From: Xanthobacter autotrophicus | GTDB lineage: Bacteria > Pseudomonadota > Alphaproteobacteria > Rhizobiales > Xanthobacteraceae | Assembly: GCF_005871085.1 (NCBI RefSeq) | Contig: NZ_VAUP01000035.1 | Span: forward strand, 248,001 to 312,000 | Reading direction: 5' to 3' | Length of the DNA stretch: 64,000 bases | Shown: positions 18,173-28,907 of the stretch, piece after piece | Layout: every line of letters begins with the position of its first letter | Numbering within the stretch: position 1 is the first letter of the stretch | Program-made: the position numbers and the translations under genes | The notes under the pieces: generated by a model | Databases searched by the model: none | What the model saw: the letters and a program-made list of their open reading frames with translations, nothing else | Told to the model about the DNA's origin: nothing

Positions 18173-18536
18173 CCGGAAGGCGGGTGAAGATGGCGCATCC
18201 TGTTCCGTCCCCTTCGCAGGTGCAATCGCGCGTCCGTGACCGGAGGCGCCGCGCATGGTGCCGCCGCGTCATTTCCTCACGGCATGTGGCGCGCCCGCCA
18301 CAGGGAAGATTGCCGCAGCGGCAAGACATGTGCCTTGAATTTTCAGCGAAATCTGCGCCCGCCGCCCGGATCGTCTTAGCATTTTGTTAACCCTGTTTCG
18401 CCCGTCCATGGGCCGCATCACGCCCAGGGCGAAATGCTGCACTGCGGTGGAACCAATCGGAAAGAATCGCACTCTAAAACTGGTGGAAGCCGGTGACTGG
18501 CCTTCTCCCCACCTGACCCCCGGCGAAAATTGCATC
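18173..18536. other. Divergent intergenic region between uppP and the GST gene
   Basis: These 364 bases hold the promoters of two divergent genes. A less GC-rich stretch with TTTTGTTAACCC lies around 18380-18393. I see no small gene, clear inverted repeat or riboswitch. Confidence 0.45.
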
Positions 18537-19226
18537 ATGTATCTGCATCACCATCCGTTTTGCCCGCATTCCCGGTTTGTCCGCCTCCTGCTCTCCGAAT
18601 ACGGGCTCGAACCGGAGCTCGTCGAGGAGCGGGTGTGGGAGCGCCGGCCCGGCTTCCTGGCCCTCAACCCATCTGGCGAGACGCCGGTGATCGTTGAGGA
18701 AATGGCCGCTTCGGTGCCCGGCGCCAGCATCATCGCCGAATGGCTCGACGAGACCCGCGGCCTTGCCCTCGGCGACCATCGCCTGCTGCCGGATTCCCCG
18801 GCGGCGCGGGTGGAGGTGCGTCGGCTCACCGCCTGGTTCAACGAGAAGATGTATGTGGAGGCCACCGAACCGTTGGTGCGCGAGCGCATCCACAAGCGCT
18901 ACATGACGCGTGAGCAGGGTGGAGGCTCGCCCGATGCCACGTCCCTGCGCATGGGCCGCAGCAATCTGCGCTATCATCTGAAATATATTGGCTGGCTGGC
19001 AAAGGCGCGCAAATGGCTCGCCGGGGAGAAGCTGAGCCAGGCCGACCTTGCCGCCGCAGCCCATCTCTCGGTGGCCGACTATCTGGGCGACGTGCCGTGG
19101 GACGAGGACGATCACGCGAGGGACTGGTACGCGCGGATCAAGTCGCGCCCGACCTTCCGCGCCCTTTTGACCGAGAGCATCCCGGGCATGCCGCCCTCCA
19201 AGACCTACGCGGACCTCGACTTCTGA
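18537..19226 (+). CDS. Glutathione S-transferase family protein
   Basis: This 229-residue protein has an N-terminal thioredoxin-like domain (about 1-78) with HHHPFCPHSRFVR (a CxxS site at about 8-11) and the glutathione-binding cis-Pro segment GETPVIVEEM near 47-56. The alpha-helical C-terminal domain (about 85-225) includes LSQADLAAAAHLSVADYLG, the N-capping/hydrophobic-staple region. ATG 18537 gives the right N-terminus for the fold; upstream frame sequence does not. Its stop overlaps or abuts queG. The substrate is unknown. Confidence 0.88.
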   Translation: MYLHHHPFCPHSRFVRLLLSEYGLEPELVEERVWERRPGFLALNPSGETPVIVEEMAASVPGASIIAEWLDETRGLALGDHRLLPDSPAARVEVRRLTAWFNEKMYVEATEPLVRERIHKRYMTREQGGGSPDATSLRMGRSNLRYHLKYIGWLAKARKWLAGEKLSQADLAAAAHLSVADYLGDVPWDEDDHARDWYARIKSRPTFRALLTESIPGMPPSKTYADLDF

Positions 19227-20380
19227 GCGAAGCGGCCGGCGCCCCCCTTGAGGAGGTCATCGCCGGCCTCGCCCGTTCGGAAGGCTTCGACACCATCGGC
19301 ATCGCCCGGGCCGATGCCATCCCTCAGGCCGGTGCCCGGCTGAAAGAGTGGGTCGCCGGCGGCGCCCATGGCGACATGGGCTGGATGGCCGAGACGCTGG
19401 AGCGCCGGGCCGATCCCGCCGTGCTGTGGCCGGCCATGCGCTCCGTCCTCATGCTGGGGCTGAATTACGGCCCGGCGGAGGACCCGCGTAAGGTGCTGGC
19501 CCACCGATCGGCCGGCGCCATCTCCGTCTATGCGCGGGCGGAGGACTACCACGACATCATCAAGCCCAAGCTGAAGCGCGTCGCCCGCGCCCTGCTGGCC
19601 GAGGCGCAGCGGCGCGGTCTTGAGGGCGACGTGAAAGTGTTCGTGGATACCGCCCCGCTCATGGAGAAGCCGCTGGCGGCGGCGGCGGGGCTCGGCTGGC
19701 AGGGCCGGCACACCAATCTCGTCTCGCGGGATTTCGGCTCCTGGCTGTTCCTCGGCGCCATCGCTACCACGCTGGAGCTGAAGCCGTCCGCGCCGGAGCA
19801 GGACCATTGCGGCTCCTGCCGCGCCTGCCTCGATGCCTGCCCCACGGCGGCCTTTCCCGCCCCTTACGTCATCGATGCGCGGCGCTGCGTCTCCTATCTC
19901 ACCATCGAGCACAAGGGGCCGATCCCGCGCGAGCTGCGCCCCCTCATGGGCAACCGTATCTACGGCTGCGACGATTGCCTCGCCGCCTGCCCGTGGAACA
20001 AGTTCGCCGAGCTTGGGCGGGACATGAAGCTCGCGGCGCGGGCGGAGAATGACGCACCGCCCCTGGCCGAGCTCGTTGGGCTGGACGACCCTGCCTTCCG
20101 TGCCCGCTTCCCGAAAAGCCCCATCAAACGGGTGGGGCGCGAGCGTTTTATCCGCAACGTACTGGTGGCCATCGGAAATTCTGCCGACCCGAGCCTGCTG
20201 CCCCAGGTGGAGGCGCGACTCGGCGATGGCTCGGCGATGGTGCGCGGGGCGGCGGTGTGGGCGCTGAGTCGGCTGGCTGATCAAGATACCATCATCATCC
20301 ACGCCAGTGTGGCGCTGGTGCACGAGCAGGACGCGGCCGTGCGGGCGGAATGGGACGCCGCGTCGGTGCAAGCGCTCTAA
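19223..20380 (+). CDS. queG: Epoxyqueuosine reductase QueG
   Basis: QueG reduces epoxyqueuosine to queuosine in tRNA, using cobalamin and two 4Fe-4S clusters. Motifs present are SEGFDTIGIARADAI near 18, YARAEDYHDIIKPKLKRVA near 100-118, the ferredoxin set CGSCRACLDACP and the second set CDDCLAACPWNKF. A C-terminal HEAT-like segment follows. No ATG, GTG or TTG exists in frame near the expected start. CTG at 19223 overlaps the GST stop and gives a normal 385-residue length. The nearest standard codon is GTG at 19097, deep inside the GST gene. The product is sure; the start is not. Confidence 0.93.
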   Translation: MSEAAGAPLEEVIAGLARSEGFDTIGIARADAIPQAGARLKEWVAGGAHGDMGWMAETLERRADPAVLWPAMRSVLMLGLNYGPAEDPRKVLAHRSAGAISVYARAEDYHDIIKPKLKRVARALLAEAQRRGLEGDVKVFVDTAPLMEKPLAAAAGLGWQGRHTNLVSRDFGSWLFLGAIATTLELKPSAPEQDHCGSCRACLDACPTAAFPAPYVIDARRCVSYLTIEHKGPIPRELRPLMGNRIYGCDDCLAACPWNKFAELGRDMKLAARAENDAPPLAELVGLDDPAFRARFPKSPIKRVGRERFIRNVLVAIGNSADPSLLPQVEARLGDGSAMVRGAAVWALSRLADQDTIIIHASVALVHEQDAAVRAEWDAASVQAL

Positions 20381-20530
20381 GTTCTGGCGCAGTTGGCGAG
20401 GGCGCTGTTTCCAAGCGGCGCGTTTGCCGGTAGGATTGCCACCTCACGAACCATGAAGGGGGCGACAAGAGCTGGCGTCACGATCGCGTCGCGCCCACGC
20501 GCGATGATCGACGGCGACAGAACAGGCAAC

Positions 20531-21939
<1,409 letters not shown>

Positions 21940-21943
<4 letters not shown>

Positions 21944-23085
21944 GCTTGCGCAGATCCGGCAGCGACCGCGACCGTCCCCTTGAACGCGCCTCGGAGCGTT
22001 CCCTGGAACGCACCTTGCCGCCCCCCGGCCCCGCCCGCGCGGCGGTGACGCCACCCTGGGCGAGCACCGAAGACGAAAGCCCCGCCCATGTGGTGCTGGC
22101 CTTCGACGACAACCGGCTCGCCACCCTGCTGTTCGGCCATTACGGGCGCAACCTGGCCGTCATCGAGCGCAAGCTCGGGGTTAAGGCGGATTCGCGCGGC
22201 AACCATGTGACCCTGGAAGGCGCGCGCGATGCCTGCGAGCAGGCCCGCGCCGTTCTGGAGCACCTCTACGAGGCCCTGCGCAAGGGCCGAGACATCAGCC
22301 AGGGCGACGTGGACGGGGCCATCCGCGAGGTCACCTCGCAGGGCTCGCTGTTCGATTTCGATCCGGCCGAGAACCGCCAGTCCTTCGACGAGATCCAGCT
22401 GCGCCGCCGCCCGGTGCGGGCGCGCACCGCCGCGCAGGACGCCTATATCCGGGCGCTTAAGCGCCACACCCTCGTGTTCGGCTCAGGTCCCGCCGGCACC
22501 GGCAAGACCTGGCTCGCCGTGGCCTATGCGGTGCACCTGCTGGAGCGGCGCATGGTGGACCGCATCATCCTGTCGCGGCCGGCGGTGGAGGCGGGCGAGC
22601 GGCTCGGCTTCCTGCCGGGCGACATGAAGGACAAGGTGGACCCCTACCTGCGCCCCATCTACGACGCCCTCTATGACCTCATGGACCGCCCCTTCGTGGA
22701 GCGGGCGCTGCAATCGGGCGAGATCGAGATCGCCCCGCTCGCCTTCATGCGCGGACGCACCCTGTCCAACGCCGCGGTGATCCTGGACGAGGCGCAGAAC
22801 GCCACATCCATGCAGATGAAGATGTTCCTCACCCGCCTGGGCGAGAACTCGCACATGATCGTCACCGGCGACGCCAGCCAGACCGACCTGCCCCAGGGCC
22901 AGATCTCCGGCCTTGCCGAGGCGGTGCGGCTGCTGGAGGGCATCGAGGGGGTGGGCGTGTGCGTCTTCAAGGCCGAGGACGTGGTGCGCCACGAGATGGT
23001 CGGGCGCATCGTCTCGGCCTACGAGAAGCTCGACGCGGCCAAGCTTGAGGCTGCCTCCGCCCGCCTCGGCAAGGCCGGAGCCTGA
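21940..23085 (+). CDS. ybeZ: PhoH-family P-loop ATPase (YbeZ)
   Basis: This 381-residue PhoH-like ATPase has a Walker [14 protein letters not shown] near 180-192 and Walker [22 protein letters not shown] near 273-293. It also has ASQTDLP and [11 protein letters not shown] downstream. The N-terminal third (about 45-125) is the KH-like region of the family. TTG 21940 overlaps the miaB stop; a second TTG lies two codons on, and no ATG fits. The first 40 residues are Arg/Pro-rich and variable. YbeZ is known to interact with YbeY in RNA processing, consistent with ybeY following three bases later. Confidence 0.93.
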
Positions 23086-23088
23086 GCC

Positions 23089-23619
23089 ATGGCCGCCCTG
23101 AAGCTTGTCGCCACGAGCGTCCCCCCAGAGGAGGACCCCGTCGCCATCGACGTGCTGGTGGAGGCGGACGGCTGGTCCGCCGTGCCCGACGCCGAAGCCA
23201 TCTGCATGCGGGCTGCGCAAGCGGCACTCACGGCCTGCGGTGACGAGGTGCCGGAGCCCTGCGAGGTCGCCATCACCCTCACCGACGACGCGCGCATCCG
23301 CGTGCTGAACCGGGAATGGCGCGGCAAGGACAAGGCCACCAACGTGCTGTCCTTCCCCCAGCCGGACCTCCCCGACGACGTGGACGCGCCCCAGCCCCTG
23401 GGTGACATCATCGTCGCGCTGGAAACCCTCACCGGCGAAGCCCAGGCCGAAGACAAGACCGCCGGGCACCACCTCGCCCATCTGGTGGTGCACGGCACGC
23501 TGCACCTTCTGGGCTACGACCACATAGACGAAACCGAAGCAGAGGAAATGGAGGCGCTGGAACGGCGGATCCTCGCGGGGCTCGGGATCGACGATCCCTA
23601 TGCCCTGCCACAGGACTGA
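23089..23619 (+). CDS. ybeY: Endoribonuclease YbeY (rRNA maturation factor)
   Basis: YbeY is the zinc endoribonuclease that acts in 16S rRNA 3' maturation and ribosome quality control. The 176-residue protein has the metal-binding signature HGTLHLLGYDH near 144-154 and the upstream motifs LNREWRGKDKATNVLSFP near 70-87. It lies three bases after ybeZ and 23 before the CBS-domain gene, in the conserved operon order. Confidence 0.96.
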   Translation: MAALKLVATSVPPEEDPVAIDVLVEADGWSAVPDAEAICMRAAQAALTACGDEVPEPCEVAITLTDDARIRVLNREWRGKDKATNVLSFPQPDLPDDVDAPQPLGDIIVALETLTGEAQAEDKTAGHHLAHLVVHGTLHLLGYDHIDETEAEEMEALERRILAGLGIDDPYALPQD

Positions 23620-23642
23620 CGTTCCATGGCGAAGAACTGACC

Positions 23643-24617
23643 ATGTCCAACATCGACCAGCCGACGACCGAGACCAGCGCGGAACCGCAAAGTTTTCTCG
23701 ATCGATTGCGTGCCCTCCTCGGCACGTTCCGCCCGCACGGCTCGCTCCGCACCGACCTCGTGGAGGTGCTGGACGCGGCGGAAGCACCCGAGGAGGAAGG
23801 GGAATTCACCCCCTCCGAGCGCAAGATGCTGCGCAACATCCTCCACCTCAAGGAGGTGGGCATCGGCGACATCATGGTGCCCCGCGCCGAGATCGTCGCC
23901 GTGCGCAAGGATGTCTCGCTTGGCGAACTGCTGAAGCTGTTCGTCGGCGTCGGCCATTCGCGCCTTGTGGTCTATGACGACACGCTGGACGACCCCGTGG
24001 GCATGGTCCACATCCGCGACCTCATCGCCTTCCTCGCCGGCGACCTGACCAGCCAGCCGGACAACAAGCTCGACCTCGGCGCGGTCAATCTCGACGGTTC
24101 GCTGGAGGATGCCGGGCTCATCCGCCGCATCCTCTATGTGCCGCCCTCCATGCCGGCGGTGGACCTCCTGGTCGCCATGCAGGCGGCGCGCACCCATCTT
24201 GCCCTCGTCATCGACGAATATGGCGGCACGGACGGCCTCGTCTCCATCGAGGACGTGGTGGAGGAGATCGTCGGCGAGATCGAGGACGAGCACGACGAGG
24301 CGGCCGAGACCCTGCTCATCCGCCAGCCGGACGGCAGCTTCCTCGCCGATGCCCGCACGCCGCTGGAAGCCGCGGTGGAAGTGCTCGGCCCCGCCTTCGC
24401 CTCGGAGGAGGCCATGGAAGAGGTGGACAGCCTGGGCGGCCTCCTGGTCATGGTGGCCTCGCGGGTACCGAAGCAGGGGGAAGTGATCGCCCTGCCCGGC
24501 GGCTTCGAGGTGGAGGTGCTGGAGGCGGATCCGCGTCGGGTCAAGAAGCTGCGTGTCATTCCGCCGCGGGAGAATACGCCGGTGCATGCCACCGAATCCA
24601 GCGCATCCGACCTGTAG
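23643..24617 (+). CDS. ybeX: CBS-domain HlyC/CorC-family protein (YbeX-like)
   Basis: This 324-residue cytosolic protein has paired CBS domains (about 75-205; MVPRAEIVAVRKDVSLGELL and VPPSMPAVDLLVAMQ) ending in LALVIDEYGGTDGLVSIEDV. A C-terminal CorC/HlyC transporter-associated domain follows (about 220-300). It lacks transmembrane segments, so it is the YbeX/CorC type rather than the membrane CNNM type. The order between ybeY and lnt matches E. coli. Proposed roles in Mg/Co export and ribosome metabolism come from homologues. Confidence 0.93.
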   Translation: MSNIDQPTTETSAEPQSFLDRLRALLGTFRPHGSLRTDLVEVLDAAEAPEEEGEFTPSERKMLRNILHLKEVGIGDIMVPRAEIVAVRKDVSLGELLKLFVGVGHSRLVVYDDTLDDPVGMVHIRDLIAFLAGDLTSQPDNKLDLGAVNLDGSLEDAGLIRRILYVPPSMPAVDLLVAMQAARTHLALVIDEYGGTDGLVSIEDVVEEIVGEIEDEHDEAAETLLIRQPDGSFLADARTPLEAAVEVLGPAFASEEAMEEVDSLGGLLVMVASRVPKQGEVIALPGGFEVEVLEADPRRVKKLRVIPPRENTPVHATESSASDL

Positions 24618-24626
24618 CGCAGCCGC

Positions 24627-26222
24627 GTGCTCCCAGCCTCCTCCCCGGCCGCGCGGCTGCGCGGGCGCCTTCTCGCGCTGCGCTTCCTCTCCGGATGGCG
24701 CCGACGTGGCGTCGCTTTCGTTGCCGGCGCCATCGGCGCTCTCGCCATGCCGCCGTTCGGTCTGTGGCCAGTGCTGGCGCTCAGCTTCGGCGTGCTCGTG
24801 CTGCTCATCGACGGCTGCCGCGGCGGGCTGAAGCGTCGCCTGTGGGGCGCGGCCGGTGTCGGCTGGTGGTTCGGCTTCGGCTATTTCCTCGCCTCCCTGT
24901 GGTGGATCGGCGACGCCTTCCTGGTGGAGGCGGACGTGTTCGGCTGGCTGCTGCCCTTCGCGGTGCTGGCCATGCCCATGGGGCTCGCCCTGTTCACGGC
25001 GCTGGGCGCCGTGCTGGCGCGGCTGGCATGGTCGAAGGGGGGCAGGCGGCTGTTCGCCCTCGCCTTCGGCCTGACCGTGTCGGAATGGCTGCGCGGCCAT
25101 GTGCTGACCGGCTTTCCCTGGAACACCTTCGGCTATGCCTTCGCGCAATCGGACCTGCTGATGCAGAGTGCCGCACTGGTGGGCATCTGGGGCCTCACCT
25201 TCTTCGCCCTGCTATTGCTGTCGAGCCCGGTGCTGCTCCTGACGCCGGGCCGGCGCAACCTCGCCGCCGTGGGCTGTGCGGCGCTGCTGCTGGCCGGTGC
25301 GGCGGGCTGGGGAAGCTGGCGGCTCGCCACCACGCCTCTCCAGGTGGTGCCGGGCGTGCATCTGCGGGTGATGCAGCCCAACCTGCCGCAGGACAAGAAG
25401 TTCGCCTATGACCGTCGGCGCGAAATCCTGGCCGATTACCTGGCCCTGAGCGCCCGCCCGAGCTCCACCTATCCTGCGGGCCTGGCCGACGTGACCCTGC
25501 TGATCTGGCCGGAATCCGCCTTCCCGTTCATCTATGAGCGCGAGCCGTGGGCGGCGGAAGACATCGCCGCCACGTTGCCACCCAACGTGACCCTGGTGAC
25601 CGGGGCGGTGCGCGTGGACCTGCCCCCGCCCGGCCAGCATTCGCCGTTCTTGAATGCGATTCGTGTCATCGACGCGAAAGGCCGAGTGTTACGCAATGCC
25701 GACAAGGTTCATCTTGTCCCCTTCGGGGAATACCTGCCGTTCCAGTCATTCCTCGAATCCATCGGCATCGAGCAATTGACGCGGGTGAGGGGCGGCTTCT
25801 CGTCCGGCCGCACCCTTGCCGGGCTCGAAGTCCCCGGGGCCGGTCTCGCTGCGCCGCTGGTATGTTATGAGGTTATCTTTTCTGGAAAGGTAATTCCGGC
25901 CGGTCCGCGCCCAACCTGGCTCCTGAACCTCACCAACGATGCCTGGTTTGGGACAACCCCCGGACCTCACCAGCACTTTGTGCAGGCTCGCTTGCGTGCC
26001 ATCGAAGAGGGTCTTCCCCTGGTGCGTGCAGCCAATACGGGCATCTCGGCCATCATTGATCCCATGGGTCGTATTGTCGCAGGTACGCAACTTGGGGAAA
26101 CAGGCCTCATCGACGGTCCTTTGCCGCGACCCTTGGAAACAGTTCCGGTAGCGGGACGTTTCAACCCTGCAGTCCTTGCCGGTCTGCTTATGGCCGCGCT
26201 CGCGCTGGCATTGGCGCCTTAA
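24627..26222 (+). CDS. lnt: Apolipoprotein N-acyltransferase Lnt
   Basis: Lnt adds the third acyl chain to lipoproteins in the inner membrane. This 531-residue protein has an N-terminal multi-helix membrane part (about 25-235) and a periplasmic nitrilase domain. Its Glu-Lys-Cys triad is visible in LLIWPESAFPF, NADKVHLVPFGEYLPF and PLVCYEVIFSG. The start is GTG at 24627, ten bases after the ybeX stop. No ATG fits without losing the first membrane helix region. It is the last gene of the miaB-ybeZYX-lnt run. Confidence 0.96.
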   Translation: MLPASSPAARLRGRLLALRFLSGWRRRGVAFVAGAIGALAMPPFGLWPVLALSFGVLVLLIDGCRGGLKRRLWGAAGVGWWFGFGYFLASLWWIGDAFLVEADVFGWLLPFAVLAMPMGLALFTALGAVLARLAWSKGGRRLFALAFGLTVSEWLRGHVLTGFPWNTFGYAFAQSDLLMQSAALVGIWGLTFFALLLLSSPVLLLTPGRRNLAAVGCAALLLAGAAGWGSWRLATTPLQVVPGVHLRVMQPNLPQDKKFAYDRRREILADYLALSARPSSTYPAGLADVTLLIWPESAFPFIYEREPWAAEDIAATLPPNVTLVTGAVRVDLPPPGQHSPFLNAIRVIDAKGRVLRNADKVHLVPFGEYLPFQSFLESIGIEQLTRVRGGFSSGRTLAGLEVPGAGLAAPLVCYEVIFSGKVIPAGPRPTWLLNLTNDAWFGTTPGPHQHFVQARLRAIEEGLPLVRAANTGISAIIDPMGRIVAGTQLGETGLIDGPLPRPLETVPVAGRFNPAVLAGLLMAALALALAP

Positions 26223-26348
26223 AACGGTTGCATTACACGCAAGGGTTGATCGACGCTCGTAGATTGTATGCCTATGTTCCCCGGCAATCAGGGCAGCCTT
26301 CGCACCGCGAAGTAATGATTAATCTTTTCCGACATAGCCGGAGAGACC

Positions 26349-26762
26349 ATGGCCAAGAAGGCGCCGAACCCTATTGATAAGCACGTTGGCTCGCGCGTCC
26401 GCATGCGGCGGATGATGGTCAGCATGAGTCAGGAGAAACTGGGCGAGCATCTGGGGATTACGTTCCAGCAGATTCAGAAATATGAAAAAGGTACAAATCG
26501 CATAGGTGCGAGCCGCCTTCAGCAGATCTCGACCGTGCTCGGGGTGCCCGTGGCGTTCTTCTTCGAGGGCGCGCCGGCCTTCGGTCCCGAAGGAGAAGGC
26601 TTCTCTGAAGACCAGTCACCCGCCTACGTCTCCGACTTCCTCGCGACTTCGGACGGGCTGACGTTGACCCGCAACTTCATGCGCATCACCGACCCGAAGA
26701 TCCGCCGGCGGATCGTTGAACTGGTCATCGCCATCGCCGGCGAAGCCGAAACGCCCGCCTGA
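26349..26762 (+). CDS. XRE-family (Cro/C1 helix-turn-helix) transcriptional regulator
   Basis: This 137-residue protein has an N-terminal HTH_3 domain (about 14-70): VGSRVRMRRMMVSMSQEKLG, then ITFQQIQKYEKGTNRIGASRL. A conserved tail follows (PAYVSDFLATSDGLTLTRNFMRI, ending IRRRIVELVIAIA). Proteins of this type often stand directly upstream of metK in Rhizobiales, as here (108 bp). A role in controlling metK is plausible but inferred. The 126-bp upstream gap is relatively AT-rich and probably holds its promoter. Confidence 0.9.
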   Translation: MAKKAPNPIDKHVGSRVRMRRMMVSMSQEKLGEHLGITFQQIQKYEKGTNRIGASRLQQISTVLGVPVAFFFEGAPAFGPEGEGFSEDQSPAYVSDFLATSDGLTLTRNFMRITDPKIRRRIVELVIAIAGEAETPA

Positions 26763-26764
26763 AC

Positions 26765-26782
26765 CGTTCGTTTTGACGAACG
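26765..26782. terminator. Small hairpin after the XRE gene
   Basis: CGTTCG-TTTTGA-CGAACG forms a 6-bp stem two bases after the XRE stop codon. It lacks a proper T-run, so it may be a weak terminator or an mRNA 3'-end structure. Confidence 0.35.
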
Positions 26783-26812
26783 ATTTCGTGCAACCGACCT
26801 TGACCGCTCGCT

Positions 26813-26846
26813 GCCGCGTTGCCACAAGAAGAGACCGCAACGCGGC
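26813..26846 (+). promoter_or_regulatory. metK: Stem-loop in the metK leader
   Basis: A perfect 10-bp inverted repeat (GCCGCGTTGC / GCAACGCGGC) encloses a 14-base purine-rich loop containing AGAAGAG. It ends 24 bases before the metK ATG. It could be a regulatory RNA element or a protein operator. I could not match it to a known SAM-sensing riboswitch: the conserved core bases of SAM-II and SAM/SAH types were not evident by eye. Confidence 0.45.
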
Positions 26847-26870
26847 GCGGGCGCAAGAGGGTTCGGAGAC

Positions 26871-28064
26871 ATGGCGCGTCAGTCCTATCTGTTCACCAGT
26901 GAGTCGGTTTCCGAAGGCCATCCCGACAAGGTCTGCGACCGCATTTCCGACGAGGTGGTCGACACCTTCTTCCGGACGGCCGAAACCGAAGGCTGGGATC
27001 CGAGTCAGGTTCGAGTTGCCTGCGAGACCCTCGCCACCACCAACAAGGTGGTGATTGCGGGCGAGACGCGCGGCCCCTCCTCCATTACCCGCGACCTACT
27101 GTCCCACGCTGCCCGCCTCGCCATCAAATCCATCGGCTATGAGCAGGAAGGCTTCCACTGGGAGACCGCGGACATCGACGTCCTGCTGCACGCCCAATCC
27201 GCCGATATCGCCCAGGGCGTGGACATTGCCGGCAACAAGGACGAGGGCGCCGGCGACCAGGGCATCATGTTCGGCTACGCCGTGCGCGAGACGCCGGAGC
27301 TGATGCCCGCCCCCATCTATTACGCGCACAAGATCCTGAAGACCCTGGCGGAAGCGCGCCACTCCGGCGAGACCCACGCCCTCGGCCCCGACGCCAAGAG
27401 CCAGGTTACCGTCCGCTACGAGGACGGCAAGCCGGTGGGCGTCACCCAGATCGTGCTGTCCACCCAGCATCTGGACGAGAACCTCTCGTCCCACGACGTG
27501 AAGTCCATCGTCGAACCCTATATCAGCGCCACCCTGCCCGAGGGCTGGATTTCCAAGGACACGGTCTGGCACGTGAATCCCACGGGCAAGTTCGTGATCG
27601 GCGGGCCGGATGGCGATTGCGGCCTCACCGGGCGCAAGATCATCGTGGACACCTACGGCGGCGCGGCGCCCCATGGCGGCGGCGCCTTCTCCGGCAAGGA
27701 TCCCACCAAGGTGGACCGCTCGGCCGCCTATGCCGCGCGCTACCTGGCCAAGAACGTGGTGGCGGCCGGCCTCGCCGACCGTGCCACCATCCAGCTGGCC
27801 TACGCCATCGGCGTCTCCGATCCGCTGGCGGTCTATGTAGACCTGCACGGTACCGGCAAGGTGGACGAGGCCAAGCTCGAGACCGTGCTGCGGGAGGTGA
27901 TGAACCTGCGTCCCCGCGGCATTCGCGAGCATCTGGGCCTCACCAAGCCCATCTATGCCCGCACCTCGGCCTATGGTCATTTCGGCCGCGCGCCGGAAGC
28001 GGATGGCGGCTTCTCCTGGGAGAAGATCGACCTCGTGGACGCGCTCAAGTCCGCAGTGGCCTGA
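26871..28064 (+). CDS. metK: S-adenosylmethionine synthetase
   Basis: MetK makes S-adenosylmethionine from methionine and ATP. The 397-residue protein has the ATP/substrate motifs [20 protein letters not shown] near 7-26, [12 protein letters not shown] near 125-136 and [19 protein letters not shown] near 265-283. The start ATG has GGGTTCGGAGAC upstream. metK may be separately controlled through the leader stem-loop just ahead of it, and it is followed by a strong palindrome before trmB. Confidence 0.98.
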   Translation: MARQSYLFTSESVSEGHPDKVCDRISDEVVDTFFRTAETEGWDPSQVRVACETLATTNKVVIAGETRGPSSITRDLLSHAARLAIKSIGYEQEGFHWETADIDVLLHAQSADIAQGVDIAGNKDEGAGDQGIMFGYAVRETPELMPAPIYYAHKILKTLAEARHSGETHALGPDAKSQVTVRYEDGKPVGVTQIVLSTQHLDENLSSHDVKSIVEPYISATLPEGWISKDTVWHVNPTGKFVIGGPDGDCGLTGRKIIVDTYGGAAPHGGGAFSGKDPTKVDRSAAYAARYLAKNVVAAGLADRATIQLAYAIGVSDPLAVYVDLHGTGKVDEAKLETVLREVMNLRPRGIREHLGLTKPIYARTSAYGHFGRAPEADGGFSWEKIDLVDALKSAVA

Positions 28065-28076
28065 CGCACAGCAGCC

Positions 28077-28119
28077 CCCGTCCGGCCGCCCGCACCTGCG
28101 GCGCGGGCGGCCGGACGGG
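28077..28119. terminator. 17-bp GC-rich palindrome between metK and trmB
   Basis: A perfect 17-bp inverted repeat surrounds a nine-base loop and begins 13 bases after the metK stop. It has no T-run on either strand, so it is not a classic intrinsic terminator. It could pause RNA polymerase or protect the metK mRNA 3' end. Confidence 0.55.
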
Positions 28120-28181
28120 CGGCCCGGTGACGGCGTGAAGGGATCCCGGATGCCGGCGCATCTTTCGGGATCCTTGATGAT

Positions 28182-28877
28182 ATGCACCACATGATCGAAG
28201 AGACGGAACGTCACGGCGCCTTCTACGGCCGGCGCATCGGCAAGTCGCTGCGTGGCGCCCAGCAGGACGCCATGGTGCGCCTCCTGCCCACATGGCGCTT
28301 CGCCCTCGAAGAGGCGCGAACGCCGGCCGCCCTGTTCCCCCACGACATCAGTGGCCTGTGGCTGGAGATCGGCTTCGGCGGCGGCGAGCATCTCATCTCC
28401 CACGCCGCGCGCCGGCCCGACATGGGCTTCATCGGCGCCGAGCCGTTCGTGAACGGCATGGCGCGGATGCTGGTGGACCTGGAGAAGGCCGGACTTTCCA
28501 ACATCCGCCTGTTCGGCGAGGACGCGGCTTTGCTGCTGGATCGCCTGCCCGAGGCGAGTCTTGACGGCGCCGACCTGTTCTATCCCGACCCCTGGCCCAA
28601 GCGCCGCCACTGGAAGCGCCGGTTCGTCCGGCCGGACAATCTGGACCGTCTCGCCCGCGCCATCCGGCCGGGCGGCGTATTTCGCTTCGCGTCCGACGTG
28701 CCCCATTATGTGGGCTGGACCCTGGCTACCGTGCGCAACCACGGCGCCTTCCGCTGGACCGCCGAGCGGGCCGACGACTGGCGCCAACCCTATCCGCACT
28801 GGCCCGGCACCCGCTATGAGGCAAAGGCTCTGGAGGAGGGGCGCAATCCAACCTACCTGACATTCGAGCGGCTTTAG
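28182..28877 (+). CDS. trmB: tRNA (guanine-N7-)-methyltransferase TrmB
   Basis: TrmB methylates G46 in the tRNA variable loop using SAM. The 231-residue sequence has the SAM motif LWLEIGFGGGEHLISHA near 59-75 and the family signature DLFYPDPWPKRRHWKRRFV near 129-147, ending in the catalytic-domain TRYEAKAL. Two ATGs are possible (28182 and 28191). It is the likely partner of metK in one transcript. Confidence 0.96.
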   Translation: MHHMIEETERHGAFYGRRIGKSLRGAQQDAMVRLLPTWRFALEEARTPAALFPHDISGLWLEIGFGGGEHLISHAARRPDMGFIGAEPFVNGMARMLVDLEKAGLSNIRLFGEDAALLLDRLPEASLDGADLFYPDPWPKRRHWKRRFVRPDNLDRLARAIRPGGVFRFASDVPHYVGWTLATVRNHGAFRWTAERADDWRQPYPHWPGTRYEAKALEEGRNPTYLTFERL

Positions 28878-28907
28878 ACCAGATCTGCTCAGCGTGCGCC
28901 GAAACCC

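Noticed and set aside
26763-26870. Known SAM riboswitch in front of metK
   Set aside because: A stem-loop is present, but I could not match the conserved core of SAM-II or SAM/SAH types, so no riboswitch is named.
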